Positions 1 through 9,087 are shown, counted from the stretch's first letter. The stretch is 57,234 nucleotides of DNA from Zoogloea ramigera (GCF_006539865.1 NZ_BJNV01000026.1:1-57234); one strand, 5' to 3'. Notes: generated by a model from the letters alone, not told the origin. Program-made: numbers and translations.

Positions 1-86
1 GGGTGTGCGTCGGCGAAGGCACTATCGCAAGTGTTCATACGGCTCTCGAGATTGCGGAAAGCGGTCAACTGCCGTTTCTAGGTTGA
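1..86 (+). CDS. C-terminal end of an unidentified protein (partial)
   Basis: A reading frame open from base 3 ends at TGA 84-86 and encodes the last 27 residues of a protein, ending in GQLPFLG. The 5' part lies outside the window. An amphipathic helix (TALEIAES) followed by a short hydrophobic end resembles the C-terminus of some sugar-dehydrogenase-like proteins, but this is too short to assign. It is on the same strand as the hsd genes and about 170 bases before hsdR, so it may be the gene next to which the restriction island inserted. Confidence 0.35.
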   Translation, partial: VCVGEGTIASVHTALEIAESGQLPFLG

Positions 87-254
87 ATGCTCTGCCCCCT
101 TCACGCATTGAGAGCCCCGGAAACCCAGCTCGCTCATCAAACTCCGGCGGCGCTGGTGCGTTGATAAAATCACGCGCTCATGCCAAGCCGCCCAGGACTG
201 CCGCGGGGCCGGTGGCAAATACTCTGGCGCTTGCAGACGATGAAGGGAGAGGCG

Positions 255-2657
255 ATGCGAAACGGCGTGATCACCGAAGCGGACACCTGCCGAGAATTCG
301 TCACACCGCGGCTGCTCGAGGCCGGCTGGGGCGTGGCGCCGCATGCCATTGGAGAGCAGCGCAGCTTCACCAACGGCCGCATCATCGTGGCGGGAGGCAA
401 GGTCCGGCGTGGCAAGCAGAAACGCGCCGACTACCTTCTGTATTACCGCCGCGACTATCCCCTGGCGGTGGTCGAAGCCAAGGAAATCGGGCTGTCCGTG
501 GAAACCGGGGTCCAACAGGCGCGGGAATACGCCGAGATTCTCGGCCTCAAGTTCGCCTACGCAACCAACGGCCACCGCATCATCGAAATCGACTACCTCA
601 CCGGCACCGAACGTGAGGTGGATCGCTACGCCACACCCGACGAGTTGTTCGCCCGCCTGACAGCCGCCACGCAACTGCCGCAGGCCTCGGCGAGCCACCT
701 GCTGGAACCCTTCAACCTCGTTTCCGGCAAGGTGCCGCGCTACTACCAGCAGATCGCGATCCACCGCGTGATCGAGGCCATCCTGCGTGGCCAGAAGCGC
801 ATCCTGGCCACCCTGGCCACCGGCACCGGCAAGACCTGCGTGGCTTTCCAGATCTGCTGGAAGCTGTGGAGCAGCCGCTGGAATCGAACGGGCGAATACC
901 GTCGCCCGAAGATCTTGTTTCTCGCCGACCGCAACATTCTGGTCGACGACCCGATGGCCAGGATGTTCGCGCCCTTCGGCGATGCAAGGCACAAGATCGC
1001 CGGAGGCGACACCAGCCAGGGCCGAGACATGTACTTCGGCATCTATCAGGCGCTCACCACCGCCAGCGGCGACGTCTTCCGCCAGTACCGCCCGGACTTC
1101 TTCGACCTGATCATCATCGATGAATGCCACCGCGGCTCCAGCCGTGACGAGAGTGCCTGGCGCGCGGTGCTGGACTACTTCGCGCCCGCCGCGCAGTTCG
1201 GCATGACGGCCACGCCACTGCGCGAGGAGTCCCGCGACAGCTACGAGTACTTCGGCAACCCGGTCTACACCTACAGCCTGCGCCAGGGCATCGAGGACGG
1301 CTTCCTCGCGCCCTACCGCGTGCATCGCGTCATCACCACCGTGGATGCCGCAGGTTGGCGCCCCAGCAAGGACGAACTGGACCGCTACGGTCGCAAGGTG
1401 CCCGACGAGGAATACCAGACCAAGGATTTCGAGCGCATCGTGGCCCTGCGTTCCCGCACCCGGGCCCTGGCCCGGCACCTGACCGATCTACTCAAGGGCA
1501 CCGACCGCTTCGCCAAAACCCTGGTGTTCTGCGTCGATCAGGAACACGCCGCCGAGATGCGGCAAGAACTGATCAACCTCAACGGCGACCTCGTCCGGCA
1601 ATACCCCGATTACGTCTGCCGCGTCACCGCCGACGAGGGCGCGATCGGCCTCACCCATCTGTCGCACTTTCAGGATGTCGACAAGCCCACGCCGGTCATC
1701 CTCACCACCTCCCAGCTGCTCACCACCGGCGTGGATGCCGAGATGGTCAAGAACGTGGTGCTGGCGCGGGTGGTCGGCTCGCGCTCGGAGTTCAAGCAGA
1801 TCGTCGGTCGCGGTACGCGCTTGAAGGTGGATTACGGCAAGGAATACTTCAACATCATCGACTTCACCGGCACCGCCACGCATCACTTCGCCGACCCGGA
1901 CTTCGACGGTGAGCCCGCGCGCATCGAGGAAGCGACGATCGACGAAACGGGCGAGCTGGTCGAGGCCACCACCAACGAGCCCCCCGCTGCAGCGGAGCCG
2001 GAAGCTGCGTACCTGGCCGAACCCGAACAAGACGAAACGCCGGACGGTGGTGGCGAAATCATCACCGACCCGCCAGCTGAGCCACGCAAGTTCTACATCG
2101 ACGGCGGCGAGGTCGAGGTGATCGGCCATCTGGTCTACGACCTCGACACCGATGGCAAGAAGCTGCAGGTGGTCAAGTACACCGAATACTCCAGCCGCGC
2201 CGTGCGCAGCCTGTACCCCACCCGCGAGGCATTGCAATCGGCCTGGGCCGATCCTGACACCCGCAGCGAGGTGCTGCGCGCGCTGACCGAACGCGGCATC
2301 AGCTTCGAGGAGCTGGCCGCCAGCAGCGAACAACCCGACGCCGACCCCTTCGACCTGCTGTGCCATCTGGCCTGGAATGCCCCCCTGCTCACCCGCCGCC
2401 AACGCGCCGATGCGGCAAAACGCCGGGCCCACGACCTCTTCGCCCAGCGCAGCGACACCGCCCGCGAAATCCTCTCGCTGCTGCTCGACCGCTACGTCGA
2501 GCGCGGCATTCTGCAGTTCAATGTCTTGTCCGAGCTGATGAAGGTGCAACCCTTCGACCGCTACGGCAGCCCTTCCGAGATCGCCGCACGCCACTTCGGC
2601 GGAGTGCGCGGCATGAAGGACGCCGTATCCCGGCTGCAGACGGCGCTCTACCAATAA
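255..2657 (+). CDS. hsdR: Type I restriction enzyme, R subunit
   Basis: The motor and nuclease subunit of a type I restriction-modification complex, which translocates and cuts unmodified DNA. The 800-aa product has an N-terminal PD-(D/E)XK nuclease core (RADYLL with D59, then VVEAKE near 72-77). Next come a Walker A motif ATGTGKT at about 188-194, a DECH box near 287-292, and a helicase C-terminal motif VGRGTRLK around 515. The C-terminal third matches the EcoEI-type HsdR C-terminal domain in layout, after an acidic low-complexity linker near 570-620. I chose ATG 255 because GGGAGAGG sits just upstream; an in-frame ATG at 240 and an open frame to 180 are less likely. It is first in an operon, with hsdM following after 15 bases. 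Confidence 0.93.
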   Translation: MRNGVITEADTCREFVTPRLLEAGWGVAPHAIGEQRSFTNGRIIVAGGKVRRGKQKRADYLLYYRRDYPLAVVEAKEIGLSVETGVQQAREYAEILGLKFAYATNGHRIIEIDYLTGTEREVDRYATPDELFARLTAATQLPQASASHLLEPFNLVSGKVPRYYQQIAIHRVIEAILRGQKRILATLATGTGKTCVAFQICWKLWSSRWNRTGEYRRPKILFLADRNILVDDPMARMFAPFGDARHKIAGGDTSQGRDMYFGIYQALTTASGDVFRQYRPDFFDLIIIDECHRGSSRDESAWRAVLDYFAPAAQFGMTATPLREESRDSYEYFGNPVYTYSLRQGIEDGFLAPYRVHRVITTVDAAGWRPSKDELDRYGRKVPDEEYQTKDFERIVALRSRTRALARHLTDLLKGTDRFAKTLVFCVDQEHAAEMRQELINLNGDLVRQYPDYVCRVTADEGAIGLTHLSHFQDVDKPTPVILTTSQLLTTGVDAEMVKNVVLARVVGSRSEFKQIVGRGTRLKVDYGKEYFNIIDFTGTATHHFADPDFDGEPARIEEATIDETGELVEATTNEPPAAAEPEAAYLAEPEQDETPDGGGEIITDPPAEPRKFYIDGGEVEVIGHLVYDLDTDGKKLQVVKYTEYSSRAVRSLYPTREALQSAWADPDTRSEVLRALTERGISFEELAASSEQPDADPFDLLCHLAWNAPLLTRRQRADAAKRRAHDLFAQRSDTAREILSLLLDRYVERGILQFNVLSELMKVQPFDRYGSPSEIAARHFGGVRGMKDAVSRLQTALYQ

Positions 2658-2672
2658 CGAGACCCCCACCCC

Positions 2673-4496
2673 ATGCCCAGATCTGCCACCCCCGGCGACA
2701 AAAAACCCCGCGCGCCGCGCAAAGCCAAGACGCCGCTCACCACCCGTGAAAACCTCTCGGCGCTGATCGGCACCGCCCGCAAGATCCTGCGCAAGGACAA
2801 GGGCCTCAACGGCGATGTGGACCGCCTGCCGCTGCTCACCTGGGTGATGTTTCTCAAGTTCCTCGACGATCTCGAGATCGTGCACGAGGAAGAAGCCGAA
2901 CTCGACGGCAAGCGCTACCAGCCCATCATCGAAGCCCCCTACCGCTGGCGCGACTGGGCCGCGCGCGAAGACGGCATCACCGGCGACGAGCTGCTGGCCT
3001 TCATCGGCCAGGAGGCCACCGTGCGTGCCGATGGCAGCACCGGCAAGGGCCTGTTCGCCCATCTGCGCGGCCTCGCGGGCGAAGGCGAAAAAGGCAGCCA
3101 GCGCGAAGTGATCGCCAACGTGTTCAAGGGCGTGCAGAACCGCATGGTCAGCGGCTACCTGCTGCGCGACATCCTCAACAAGATCAACGGCATCCACTTC
3201 TCGGCCAGCGAGGAAATCCACACCCTCTCGCACCTGTACGAGTCGATGCTGCGCGAAATGCGCGACGCGGCGGGCGACGCCGGCGAGTTCTACACCCCGC
3301 GCCCGGTGGTGCGCTTCATGGTGCAGGTCACCGACCCGCGCCTCGGCGAAACCGTGCTCGACCCCGCCTGCGGCACCGGCGGCTTTCTGGTCGAAGCCTA
3401 TGACCACCTCGCCCCGCAGGTGAACACGCCGGACCAGCGCCGCAGCCTGCAGCGCGACACGCTCTACGGCCAGGAAGCCAAGCCGCTGCCCTACATGCTG
3501 GCGCAGATGAACCTGCTGCTGCACGGCCTGGAAGCCCCGCAGATCGCCTACGGCAACACGCTGGCGCGGCGGGTCGGCGAGATCGGCCACAGCGAGCGCG
3601 TGGACGTGATCCTCACCAACCCGCCCTTCGGCGGCGAGGAGGAGGTCGGCATCAAGGCCAACTTCCCGCCCAACATGCAGACGGCGGAAACCGCCCTGCT
3701 CTTCCTGCAGTACATCATGCGCAAGCTGCGCGTGGCCGGCGCCCCGGTGCCGGGTGGCAAGCCTGCCGCCCGGGGGGGCCGTGCCGCCGTGGTCGTGCCC
3801 AACGGCACCCTGTTCGGCGACGGCGTCTGCGCCGTCATCAAGGAAGAGATGCTCAAGGAGTTCAGGCTGCACACCATCGTGCGCTTGCCGCAGGGCGTGT
3901 TCGCGCCCTACACCGACATCCCCGCCAACCTGCTGTTCTTCGAGCGCGGCGGCCCCACCGACACCATCTGGTACTACGAGCTGCCGCTGCCCGAGGGCCG
4001 CAAGAAATACAGCAAGACCGCGCCCCTGCAGTTCGACGAGTTCGCGCCGGCCCTGGCCTGGTGGAACGCCCGGGAGGAAGGCCCCCAGGCCTGGAAGGTG
4101 GACTTTGCCGCCAAGCGCGCCGCCGCCGTCGCCGCCGCCACGCCGCACTGGCAGCGGGCCGAGGCCGAACGCCAGGCCGCGCTCGCCGTGGGCCAGCCCA
4201 TCCGCGAACGGGAGCAAGCCCTGCAGGCCGCCAGCGACAAGGCCGCGCTGCAAGAGCAGCTGCGCGCGTTGAAGGCCACCCAGCAGGCCCACGAGCAGGC
4301 CGCCAGATCGGCGCAGGCCGAGGGCGACGCGCAGTACTGGCCGATCTACAACCTCGACCTCAAGAACCCCCATGCCAAGGCCGGCCTGGAGCACGCCGAC
4401 CCGCAAGACCTGATCGCCGCCATGCGCAGCCACGAAGCCGAGGTGATGCGCCTCCTGGGCGAGATCGAAGCCCTGGTGGCCGAGGTGCAGGCATGA
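2673..4496 (+). CDS. hsdM: Type I DNA methyltransferase, M subunit
   Basis: The N6-adenine methyltransferase subunit that, with HsdS, protects host DNA and forms the core of the restriction complex. The 607-aa product has an N-terminal HsdM helical domain, the SAM-binding motif DPACGTGGF at about 230-238 and the catalytic motif IV NPPFG at about 316-320 (the N-P-P-F form typical of N6-adenine enzymes). The C-terminal part (about 470-560) is Ala/Gln/Glu-rich and probably coiled coil, as expected for contacts with HsdS. It follows hsdR closely and its TGA overlaps the ATG of the DUF1016 gene (ATGA), which implies translational coupling. Confidence 0.95.
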   Translation: MPRSATPGDKKPRAPRKAKTPLTTRENLSALIGTARKILRKDKGLNGDVDRLPLLTWVMFLKFLDDLEIVHEEEAELDGKRYQPIIEAPYRWRDWAAREDGITGDELLAFIGQEATVRADGSTGKGLFAHLRGLAGEGEKGSQREVIANVFKGVQNRMVSGYLLRDILNKINGIHFSASEEIHTLSHLYESMLREMRDAAGDAGEFYTPRPVVRFMVQVTDPRLGETVLDPACGTGGFLVEAYDHLAPQVNTPDQRRSLQRDTLYGQEAKPLPYMLAQMNLLLHGLEAPQIAYGNTLARRVGEIGHSERVDVILTNPPFGGEEEVGIKANFPPNMQTAETALLFLQYIMRKLRVAGAPVPGGKPAARGGRAAVVVPNGTLFGDGVCAVIKEEMLKEFRLHTIVRLPQGVFAPYTDIPANLLFFERGGPTDTIWYYELPLPEGRKKYSKTAPLQFDEFAPALAWWNAREEGPQAWKVDFAAKRAAAVAAATPHWQRAEAERQAALAVGQPIREREQALQAASDKAALQEQLRALKATQQAHEQAARSAQAEGDAQYWPIYNLDLKNPHAKAGLEHADPQDLIAAMRSHEAEVMRLLGEIEALVAEVQA

Positions 4497-5662
4497 CCGA
4501 GCGCAGCACACCGGCCAGCCCGGACCCGGCCGGCTACGCCGCCGTCCACGGCGACATCGTCGCGCTGCTCGAGGCCGCCCGCCGCACTGCCGCGCGCAGC
4601 GTCAATGCGCTGATGACGTCCAGCTATTGGGAGATCGGGCGGCGCATCGTCGAGTTCGAGCAGAGTGGCAAGGAACGGGCCGACTACGGTGAAACCTTGC
4701 TTGCGCGTCTGGCAACAGATTTGAATGCCCGCTTCGGGCGCGGCTTCAGTCGGCAGAACTTGCAGCAGATGCGGCAGTTTTACCTGGCGTGGCCCACGGT
4801 CAAGATTTGCCAGACACTGTCTGGCAAATCTGCCGCACCGCAGATTTCGCAGACGCTGTCTGCCGAACCTCTGGTTCAGACATCCATCGATCTATCCCGC
4901 CTCGCCCAGGCCTTCCCGCTGCCCTGGTCGGCCTACGTGCGCCTGCTGTCGGTCAGGAACGAACACGCCCGCGCTTTCTATGAAACCGAAGCCCTGCGCT
5001 GCGGCTGGAGCGTGCGCCAGCTGGACCGGCAGATCAACAGCCAGTTCTACGAGCGCATCGCCCTGTCACGCAACAAGGCCACGATGCTCGAAAAGGCCGA
5101 GGCGGCCGAACCCGGCGACGCCATCACGCCCGAGCAGGCCCTCAAGGACCCTTTCGTGCTGGAGTTCCTGAACCTCAAGGACGAGTATTCCGAATCCGAG
5201 CTGGAAGAGGCGCTGATCCAGCACCTCGCCGACTTCCTGCTGGAGCTGGGCGACGACTTTGCCTTTCTCGGCCGCCAGCGCCGGCTACGGCTGGACGACA
5301 GCTGGTTTCGCATCGACCTCTTGTTCTTCCACCGCAGCCTGAAGTGCCTGCTGGTCATCGACCTCAAGGTCGGCAAGTTCAGCTACGCCGACGCCGGCCA
5401 GATGCACATGTACCTCAACTACGCCCGCCAGCACTGGATGAAGCCGGGCGAGAACCCGCCCATCGGGCTGATCCTGTGTTCAAGCCAAGGCAGCAACGAA
5501 GCCCATTACACGCTGGAGGGCTTGTCCAACAAGGTTTTGACGGCCGAATACCGCACGGCGCTGCCCGATGAAAAGCGGCTGGCCGAGGAGCTGGACAGGA
5601 CGCGGCGGGAACTGGAGGCGCGACGGATCGCGCGCGGCGGGGATGCGGAGGGCGGGGTATGA
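4493..5662 (+). CDS. DUF1016/YhcG-type PD-(D/E)XK nuclease-domain protein
   Basis: A 389-aa member of the DUF1016 (YhcG-like) family. It has an N-terminal helical winged-helix-like region (SSYWEIGRRIVEFEQ, FGRGFSRQNLQQMRQFY) and a C-terminal PD-(D/E)XK-like nuclease core (FRIDLLFF then CLLVIDLKVG). Such genes are common accessories inside type I restriction operons; their exact role is not settled. It starts at an ATGA overlap with hsdM and its stop overlaps the hsdS start (TATGAAG), so it sits within the hsd operon between M and S. Residues around 103-122 contain a short duplicated peptide (ICQTLSGK, then ISQTLSAE), encoded by DNA with a perfect palindrome at 4803-4831. The canonical E of the ExK motif is replaced by D (IDLK), so activity is uncertain. 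Confidence 0.85.
   Translation: MTERSTPASPDPAGYAAVHGDIVALLEAARRTAARSVNALMTSSYWEIGRRIVEFEQSGKERADYGETLLARLATDLNARFGRGFSRQNLQQMRQFYLAWPTVKICQTLSGKSAAPQISQTLSAEPLVQTSIDLSRLAQAFPLPWSAYVRLLSVRNEHARAFYETEALRCGWSVRQLDRQINSQFYERIALSRNKATMLEKAEAAEPGDAITPEQALKDPFVLEFLNLKDEYSESELEEALIQHLADFLLELGDDFAFLGRQRRLRLDDSWFRIDLLFFHRSLKCLLVIDLKVGKFSYADAGQMHMYLNYARQHWMKPGENPPIGLILCSSQGSNEAHYTLEGLSNKVLTAEYRTALPDEKRLAEELDRTRRELEARRIARGGDAEGGV
4803..4831. repeat. Perfect 14-bp inverted repeat inside a coding region
   Basis: AGATTTGCCAGACA at 4803-4816 and its exact reverse complement at 4818-4831 are separated by a single base. The right arm is followed by a degenerate echo (CAGATTTCGCAGACGC, 4841-4856). It lies in the variable linker of the DUF1016 protein. 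Confidence 0.9.
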
Positions 5663-6810
5663 AGGCGTGGCCTAAAGTTGCGTTGGGCGAATTGCTACGA
5701 CGCTCCGACGAATCTGCAGTGATCGATCCGGCTGCTGAGTACCACGAAGTCACCATCAAACTATGGGGCAAAGGGGTTGTCAGTCGAGGCAAGGTTACTG
5801 GCAGCGATGTCGTATCGGTTCGACGTGTTGTGCGTGCCAACCATTTGATCCTGTCCAAGATCGACGCACGCAACGGCGCAATTGGTCTGGTACCGCCAGA
5901 ACTAGATGGCGCGATTGTCAGCAACGATTTCCCCTCGTTCAAGTTTCGTGATCCGGACCAGTGCGATGCGGCGTTCATGGGTTGGCTGGTCCGCTCGACA
6001 CCCTTTGTTGAGCTATGCAAAGCGGCCAGCGAGGGTACGACGAACCGGGTTCGCATCAAGGAGGAGCGTTTTCTCGACCAGCAGATTGCGCTGCCGCCAC
6101 TGCCCGAACAGCAAGCCCTCGTCGCCCGCCTCGACGCGCTGGCCGAGAAAACCCGGCAGGTCGAAGCGCATCTGGCGGCCGTTGAGCGCGACGCCGAGCG
6201 ACTGGTCAGGGCGTACATTTTTCAACCTCCAAATGAGCAGCCGACGAAGCGGCCGATGTCGGAACTGGTATCCCAACGACCGCCCGATGTGACGGTCGAC
6301 GGAACCGTTCAATACCGTTTTGCGGGCGTCTATTCGTTCGGGCGCGGCGTCTTCCCGAGTGTCGTCAAGGCAGGCAGCGAGTTTGCCTACGAGCGGCTGT
6401 CGACCGTCCGGGCGGGTGATTTCACGTATCCCAAGCTGATGGCCTGGGAAGGTGCTTTGGGCGTCGTGCCGCCGGAATGTGACGGCATGGTGGTCTCTCC
6501 GGAATTTCCGGTGTTCTCGCTCAACACGGATGAAGTCCTGCCCGAGCTGCTGGATATCTACTTCCGCACGCCCGAGATCTGGCCTCAGCTGGCAGAGCGG
6601 AGCGGCGGCACCAACATCCGCCGTCGCCGCCTGCAGCCATCGGCATTCCTGAGCTACGAAATGCCGGTTCCGTCGATGGCAACGCAATTAAAGCTGCGCG
6701 AGGCGCATCGACTTACCCAAGCCCTCAAAGCCAGACACGCCGCGATCCGCGAGGCCAACGCCGCGCTGCTGCCGGCGGTGCTGGAACGGGTGTTTGCGAG
6801 AGCCGATTGA
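5659..6810 (+). CDS. hsdS: Type I restriction specificity subunit
   Basis: The DNA-recognition subunit of the type I system. The 383-aa protein has the usual two halves. The first target-recognition domain (about 1-155) is followed by a conserved helical region (LPPLPEQQALVARLDALAEKTRQ, about 148-175). The second domain (about 200-345) is followed by a second helical region (LKLREAHRLTQALKARHAAIREANAALLP). Each half recognises one part of a bipartite site; the sequence alone does not tell which. The coding DNA is visibly less GC-rich than hsdM, as is typical of specificity genes that recombine. It is last in the operon. Confidence 0.92.
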   Translation: MKAWPKVALGELLRRSDESAVIDPAAEYHEVTIKLWGKGVVSRGKVTGSDVVSVRRVVRANHLILSKIDARNGAIGLVPPELDGAIVSNDFPSFKFRDPDQCDAAFMGWLVRSTPFVELCKAASEGTTNRVRIKEERFLDQQIALPPLPEQQALVARLDALAEKTRQVEAHLAAVERDAERLVRAYIFQPPNEQPTKRPMSELVSQRPPDVTVDGTVQYRFAGVYSFGRGVFPSVVKAGSEFAYERLSTVRAGDFTYPKLMAWEGALGVVPPECDGMVVSPEFPVFSLNTDEVLPELLDIYFRTPEIWPQLAERSGGTNIRRRRLQPSAFLSYEMPVPSMATQLKLREAHRLTQALKARHAAIREANAALLPAVLERVFARAD

Positions 6811-6962
6811 AGGCAGCTCGCCAGCCGCGGCCCCGCGCCGGGTGTCATGTATGCCCTGACGCGGGCCCTCTCCGAATCGGGACAGGGGCGGCCAGACCGC
6901 CTGACCGACCTGAACCGAATCATGTCGGCGGGCAGGGAGCCTGTCAGATCGACGACGCCCCG

Positions 6963-7201
6963 ACTTGAACTTGTTCAAGTCGAAGCTCGGTGAGTTCAAG
7001 TCCAGCCTGAACCCATGCAAGTCTGAGCATCAAAAGTTCAAGTCTGACCTTTGAAAGTTCAAGTTTTTGCTTTGAAAGTTCAACTCCAACTTGAACGGGT
7101 TCAAGTTGGAGTTGCAGCAGTTCAAGTCCGACCTCGAAAAGTTCAAGTGCGGCTTGAACCGGTTCAAGTTTACCCATCGAGGGTTCAAGTCAGACTTGAA
7201 C
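6963..7201. repeat. 21-bp tandem repeat array (GTTCAAGT core)
   Basis: The core GTTCAAGT or a one- to three-base variant recurs at 6973, 6994, 7015 (ATGCAAGT), 7036, 7058, 7078 (GTTCAACT), 7099, 7120, 7141, 7162 and 7183, with a period of 21 bases and only one single-base slip. Reverse copies (ACTTGAAC or close) lie about 10 bases before some cores, at 6963, 7089, 7152 and 7194, giving an inverted arrangement. A 21-base period equals seven codons and about two helical turns. On the minus strand, 7033-7224 stays open in the same frame as the gene ending at 7225 and would encode heptads of the form xxDLNxx. Confidence 0.9.
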
Positions 7202-7224
7202 CCGCCGCCCCCGCCCCGCAACGA

Positions 7225-7701
7225 TCAAGCCTGATCGCCGCCCTTGGCGCCCTTGCGCTTGCCCTGCCGGGCAAACCGCACCGACGCCTGGGCCTTCAGT
7301 TCGTCCAGCGCCGCACCCTTGCCGGCCAGCTTGGCATAACGGTAGCCCTCCAGCGCCGCGCTATAGATGTCGCTACCCAGCGCCATCTCGGTGTCGTCCG
7401 CCCGCCCGGCCAGCGCCGCGATCCGGGCGAACACCGGCCGCAGCTGGTCCAGCGCCTCGAGATCGACCGTAAAGTCGGCAAGCTCGAACGTGCCCGGCAG
7501 GATCTCCGGCGACTGCGCCAGCACGTCATAAGCCTTGCGCGCGAACATCTCCGACTTCGGCCCCATCTTGCGCAGCTCACTCCGATCATCCACCGACAGC
7601 GAAATCAGCTCCGTAAGGTTCTTCTCGAGCATGTCGAGCGCCTTGTTCACCTCGGCAAGTTGATCCGCAGACAGGGCCAGGGAAATCACGTTCTGAGACA
7701 T
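7225..7701 (-). CDS. Conserved-looking protein of unknown function, 158 aa
   Basis: The start ATG at 7701 has a strong ribosome site (CAGGAGGAG). The predicted protein is mostly helical with no membrane segment. It begins MSQNVISLALSADQLAEVN, carries a basic stretch KMGPKSEMFARKAYDVL near 47-62, and ends in a short Lys/Arg/Gly-rich tail (RQGKRKGAKGG). I have seen similar small uncharacterised proteins in other proteobacteria, but I cannot give a family name or function. It is unusual that, beyond its TGA stop, the same frame stays open through the 21-bp repeat array to 7030. It is transcribed away from the WYL regulator. Confidence 0.75.
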   Translation of the reverse strand: MSQNVISLALSADQLAEVNKALDMLEKNLTELISLSVDDRSELRKMGPKSEMFARKAYDVLAQSPEILPGTFELADFTVDLEALDQLRPVFARIAALAGRADDTEMALGSDIYSAALEGYRYAKLAGKGAALDELKAQASVRFARQGKRKGAKGGDQA

Positions 7702-8094
7702 TTGTCGCTCCTCCTGAATGGTGTTTAGGTATGATGTTCGCACGGCAGTGCGAGGTTTGGATTCTGGACGGAAGCGGGCGTGGATGTCAAATAGGTTTTC
7801 GGGGGCGGATGGACATGTGGCTGGGGGGCACCGACCGGCACATAAGAAGGGGCGGCAGGTTGTCGGCCGAAGGAGCCGTTGGAATCCCCCACAACGAACG
7901 GCAGCAGCGCGCTCCACTGCTGCCCTTTGATGATTACCGAACGGTGGTCTGCATGCCGAGACGTACGGACGGTGGTTATAACGTGACAGGCATTAATTAT
8001 CCCAATAAGGTAAGGTGGACACTATTTCGGCATAGATAGCGGCTTTTGAAAGACACCCTACCTTTGCCATTGAATGTGGAATGAGGGATATACG
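7702..8094. other. Intergenic region between divergent genes
   Basis: This 393-base gap between the divergent unknown gene and the WYL regulator has no convincing gene. It holds a small hairpin CGCAC-GGCA-GTGCG (7739-7752), a second hairpin GGCAGCAG/CTGCTGCC (7900-7924), two ACGGTGGT copies near 7940 and 7969, and the inverted repeat described separately just before the regulator. The last 120 bases are AT-richer than the surroundings, as expected of a promoter region. Confidence 0.6.
8007..8064. promoter_or_regulatory. Candidate operator: spaced inverted repeat before the WYL regulator
   Basis: AAGGTAAGGTGG at 8007-8018 is matched on the other strand by AAGGTAGGGTGT (8064 to 8053), 10 of 12 positions, with the arms about 34 bases apart. 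It ends 31 bases before the regulator's start codon. WYL regulators of defence loci are known to bind inverted repeats in their own promoter regions, so autoregulation is plausible. The site is inferred from symmetry only. Confidence 0.4.
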
Positions 8095-9087
8095 ATGTCT
8101 AAGGTCAGCGTAGAGCGCATAACAAAGATCGTGCGCCTTATCCGCAAACGGGGTTCCGTTTCGATGGCGTTCCTGATAGACGAACTCGAGGTCTCCGAGG
8201 CATCCGTCAAGCGCGACTTGGAATTCCTACGCGATCGGATGGGTTGTCCGCTCGAATGGGATCGCAGCAAGCGCGGTTATGTCATTCGAGATGAGGTGAC
8301 CGAAGGCGGGAGATTCGAGCTTCCAGGGGTGTGGTTCGATTCGTCCGAAGTGTTCGCACTCCTGACCATGCTTCACCTAGTCGAAGGAGTCCAGCCGGGT
8401 CTGCTCGAAGACCACATAGCCCCACTCAAGTCCCGGTTGCGAGGCATGCTGGCGGAGGGCACAAAGTCGGTTCGTCCGCTTGAGCGCAAGCTTCGTCTTG
8501 TTCACTTCGCGCCGAGGAAAGTCGAGCCCAAGCACTTCCAAGTCATAGCTGGCGCGCTGCTTGAGGGAAGGCGCCTGGAGCTGACGTACTGGAACAGGGA
8601 GCGACGGGAACAGACGCAGCGAACCATCTCACCGCAAAAACTGGTTTACTACCGCGAGAACTGGATCCTCGATGCGTGGTGCCACTTGCGGCAGGGCCTT
8701 CGCTCCTTTGCGCTTGAGGCAATTGAGCGGGCGCGAGTCCTCGACCAGCATTCCGTAGAGATCAGCCAGCAAGAGCTAGACGAGCACTTTCGGGCCGGCT
8801 ACGGCATCTTCGCTGGTCCTGCCAAGCACCGCGCCCGCCTGAAGTTCACCGCTGCGCGTGCCCAGTGGGTGAGTAAGGAAACCTGGCATCACGACCAGAC
8901 AAGCTCTGTTGAGCCGGACGGCAGCTATATCTTGGAGATACCGTATTCAAATGACCATGAGCTTGTCATGGATCTCCTTCGGCACAGCCCAGAAGTCGAG
9001 GTTCTGGCTCCCGCCGAGTTGAGGCAAAAGCTTCATGCTGCGTTATGCGAGGCAGCATCAATAAATCGGCCCGTCAGTTCTCAGTAG
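8095..9087 (+). CDS. WYL-domain transcriptional regulator (CapW-like)
   Basis: A 330-aa DNA-binding regulator. An N-terminal winged helix-turn-helix (about 1-62, with VSMAFLIDELEVSEASVKRDL) is followed by a WYL domain (about 145-215). The eponymous motif appears as NWILDAW (189-195), followed by RSFALEAIERARVL. A C-terminal WCX-like extension (about 240-320) ends in a dimerisation-type helix. WYL regulators sense a ligand, probably nucleic acid or nucleotide, and often repress defence operons until infection; CapW does this for CBASS. ATG 8095 is preferred over 8074 because of GAGGG upstream. It is co-directional with and immediately upstream of the Pycsar-like genes. Confidence 0.88.
   Translation: MSKVSVERITKIVRLIRKRGSVSMAFLIDELEVSEASVKRDLEFLRDRMGCPLEWDRSKRGYVIRDEVTEGGRFELPGVWFDSSEVFALLTMLHLVEGVQPGLLEDHIAPLKSRLRGMLAEGTKSVRPLERKLRLVHFAPRKVEPKHFQVIAGALLEGRRLELTYWNRERREQTQRTISPQKLVYYRENWILDAWCHLRQGLRSFALEAIERARVLDQHSVEISQQELDEHFRAGYGIFAGPAKHRARLKFTAARAQWVSKETWHHDQTSSVEPDGSYILEIPYSNDHELVMDLLRHSPEVEVLAPAELRQKLHAALCEAASINRPVSSQ

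Noticed and set aside
1488-4511. A 1007-codon open frame antisense to hsdR and hsdM
   Set aside because: It is a shadow of GC-rich coding sequence on the other strand; the product is repetitive Gly/Val/Leu/Ala-rich with no motif, while both sense genes carry clear catalytic motifs.
6963-7201. CRISPR array
   Set aside because: Units are 21 bases with no separate spacers, and no cas genes are present.
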